This document shows, piece by piece, positions 5,344 to 6,700 of a DNA stretch of 6,700 bases. The notes beneath the pieces are model-generated. The model was not told the origin of the DNA, did not search any database, and worked only from the letters and a program-made list of their open reading frames with translations. This DNA comes from Pseudomonadota bacterium (GTDB lineage Bacteria; Myxococcota; Myxococcia; Myxococcales; Anaeromyxobacteraceae): positions 1 to 6,700 of the forward strand of contig JAEZXM010000212.1 in the NCBI GenBank assembly GCA_023419875.1, given 5' to 3'. Position numbers and translations under genes: made by a program. Each line of letters begins with the position of its first letter. Positions within the stretch are counted from its first letter, which is position 1.

Positions 5344-5353
5344 CCGCCCCCGA

Positions 5354-6700
5354 ATGGCACGAGACCACGCACCCGAGCTCCGGAACGTCCTCCTCGCCGA
5401 GCTGCGCCGCGCTCCCGGGAAGCTCATCTCCGTCCCGGAGATCATGGCCCGGGCGCGGATCCACCCCGGCGAGCGGACCGCGGTGAAGCGCGCCCTCCGC
5501 GACATGGCGAGGGAGGGCGTCCTCCTCCGCGACGCGAAGCGCTTCCGGCTCCCGGGCGGCTCCGCGCCCGCCGTTCCCGCCGGCGGTCGCCACGCGTCGC
5601 GTGGCCCGGGCCGGCCGTCGCTCGGGCGCGCGCGGCCGGGCGAGGTGGTCGGCACGCTCAAGAAGCACCGCGACGGCTTCGGGTTCGTGGCGCGGCTCGA
5701 TCGGAAGGGGGACGACGTGTTCCTCCCACCCGGGGAGGCGGAGCGCGCGCTGGACGGCGACCTGGTCCGCGTGGAGATCGTGCCGGCGCGCGGCGGTCGC
5801 ACCGCGGGCCGGCTCGTGGGGGTGGTGGAGCGGCGGCGGCGGCTCCTCATCGGCACCTATCACGCGCGCGGCCGGTCGAGCTTCGTCGTCCCGGTGGACG
5901 CGGAGCTGTCGGAGCACGTGCCCGTGCCGGAGACGGACGCCGCGAGCGACGGAGAGGTGGTGAAGGTGGCCCTCGATCCCGGCTCGGCGCGCCTCGTGGG
6001 CGAGGTGGTCGAGGCGATCGGGCGACCGGGCGAGCCTCGCGTCGAGGTGCTGCGGGTCGCCTACGCCCGCGGCTTCGGGGACGTGTTCCCGGACGAGGTC
6101 CGGGCCGAGGCCGAGGAGATCCCCGACCACGTGACCACCCAGGATCGCCCCGGCCGGCGCGATCTCACGCGGCTGCCGCTCGTCACCATCGACGGCGAGG
6201 ACGCGCGCGACTTCGACGATGCGGTGTACGTGGAGCGGCTGCCGCCGGGGAAGGGCAAGGGAGCCTACCGGCTCGTCGTGGCGATCGCCGACGTGGCGCA
6301 CTACGTGCGCCCGGGCCGGCCGCTCGACGTCGAGGCGGGGCGGCGCGGCACCAGCGTCTACTTCCCGGCGCAGGTGCTGCCCATGCTGCCCGAGCGGCTC
6401 TCGAACGGGATCTGCTCGCTCAACCCCGAGGTGGACCGGCTCTGCATGGTCGCCGACCTGACCCTCGACGCCCGCGGTACCACCCTCGCGACCGAGGTGT
6501 ACGAGGCCGTGATGCGGAGCGCGGCCCGCTGCACCTACACCGAGGTGGCCCGCGTGCTCGCCGGCGAGCGGGTGCCGGGGCGCGAGCGGTTCCGGCCGGC
6601 CTTCGAGCTCATGGCCCAGGTGCAAGAGAAGCTCACCGCCATGCGGCGCGCGCGCGGGGCGCTCGACTTCGACCTGCCGGAGGCCAAGATCGTCCTCGAC
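5354..6700 (+). CDS. rnr: ribonuclease R (3'-5' exoribonuclease), N-terminal 449 codons, runs off window
   Basis: RNase R degrades structured RNA processively from the 3' end in the cytoplasm and takes part in mRNA decay, rRNA quality control and trans-translation. The visible part shows a winged-helix N-terminal domain (about 8-66) and an Arg/Gly-rich linker (70-96). A first cold-shock OB domain contains GFGFV (108-112) and DDVF (120-123), and a second OB-like region spans about 155-225. The RNB catalytic domain starts near 270. Its signature TIDGEDARDFDDAV (278-291) holds the four metal-binding aspartates D280, D286, D288 and D289, aligned in spacing with E. coli D272, D278, D280 and D281. 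The rest of RNB and the S1 domain lie beyond the window; no frameshift is seen. ATG 5354 is the only possible upstream start: an in-frame TAA lies at 5312 with no start codon between. There is no Shine-Dalgarno. The gene is divergent from the XRE gene. Confidence 0.96.
   Translation, partial: MARDHAPELRNVLLAELRRAPGKLISVPEIMARARIHPGERTAVKRALRDMAREGVLLRDAKRFRLPGGSAPAVPAGGRHASRGPGRPSLGRARPGEVVGTLKKHRDGFGFVARLDRKGDDVFLPPGEAERALDGDLVRVEIVPARGGRTAGRLVGVVERRRRLLIGTYHARGRSSFVVPVDAELSEHVPVPETDAASDGEVVKVALDPGSARLVGEVVEAIGRPGEPRVEVLRVAYARGFGDVFPDEVRAEAEEIPDHVTTQDRPGRRDLTRLPLVTIDGEDARDFDDAVYVERLPPGKGKGAYRLVVAIADVAHYVRPGRPLDVEAGRRGTSVYFPAQVLPMLPERLSNGICSLNPEVDRLCMVADLTLDARGTTLATEVYEAVMRSAARCTYTEVARVLAGERVPGRERFRPAFELMAQVQEKLTAMRRARGALDFDLPEAKIVLD

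Noticed and set aside
5183..6625. 480-residue open frame on the - strand opposite rnr
   Set aside because: It is antisense to the RNase R catalytic motif, His/Arg/Gly-rich, and without recognisable domains.
1..6700. CRISPR array, toxin-antitoxin pair or defence cluster
   Set aside because: No regularly spaced repeats were seen, the XRE protein has no adjacent small toxin gene, and no nuclease or helicase defence genes are present apart from housekeeping RNase R.

Overview
The window is very GC-rich DNA. Codons are biased to G/C at the third position, and long antisense open frames lie over the real genes. The multi-GAF hybrid histidine kinase, the proline/tryptophan-rich outer-membrane protein and two sigma-54-type promoter matches suggest a Myxococcota bacterium, possibly close to Anaeromyxobacter. 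That assignment is inference; there is no rRNA or marker comparison behind it.

Layout, left to right. Bases 1-108 (+) are the last 35 codons of a gene that looks like an IS4-type DDE transposase, about 60% GC and so lower than its surroundings. It converges on a secreted, probably outer-membrane beta-barrel protein (121-1050, -), whose stop codon is 12 bp away. Next come a complete tRNA-Ala(GGC) with encoded CCA (1292-1367, +) and a hairpin that may terminate it. Three genes on the minus strand follow in transcription order: a 68-aa XRE-type regulator (4720-4926), the YggX-like Fe(II)-trafficking protein (4293-4571), and an 897-residue soluble hybrid histidine kinase with GAF-GAF-GAF-HisKA-HATPase-REC (1457-4150). 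The gaps between them are about 140-150 bp. After a 427-bp divergent intergenic region, RNase R (rnr) starts at 5354 (+) and runs off the window at codon 449.

How it may work. No classical biosynthetic operon or defence system is visible. The interesting content is regulatory. TGG-N8-TTGC, the -24/-12 core of sigma-54 promoters, was found in two places by eye. Both are on the coding strand and place a start site just upstream of a Shine-Dalgarno (outer-membrane protein gene and XRE gene). The XRE promoter has two CGCAC/GTGCG dyads at about -101 and -133, centred 32 bp apart, where enhancer-binding-protein sites normally lie. The kinase start has its SD inside a small hairpin that can compete with an adjacent one. 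rnr has no SD and a -10-like hexamer 10 nt before its ATG, suggesting a leaderless or nearly leaderless mRNA.

The kinase could feed a sigma-54 activator, and yggX next to it hints at redox or iron stress, but neither link is shown by sequence.
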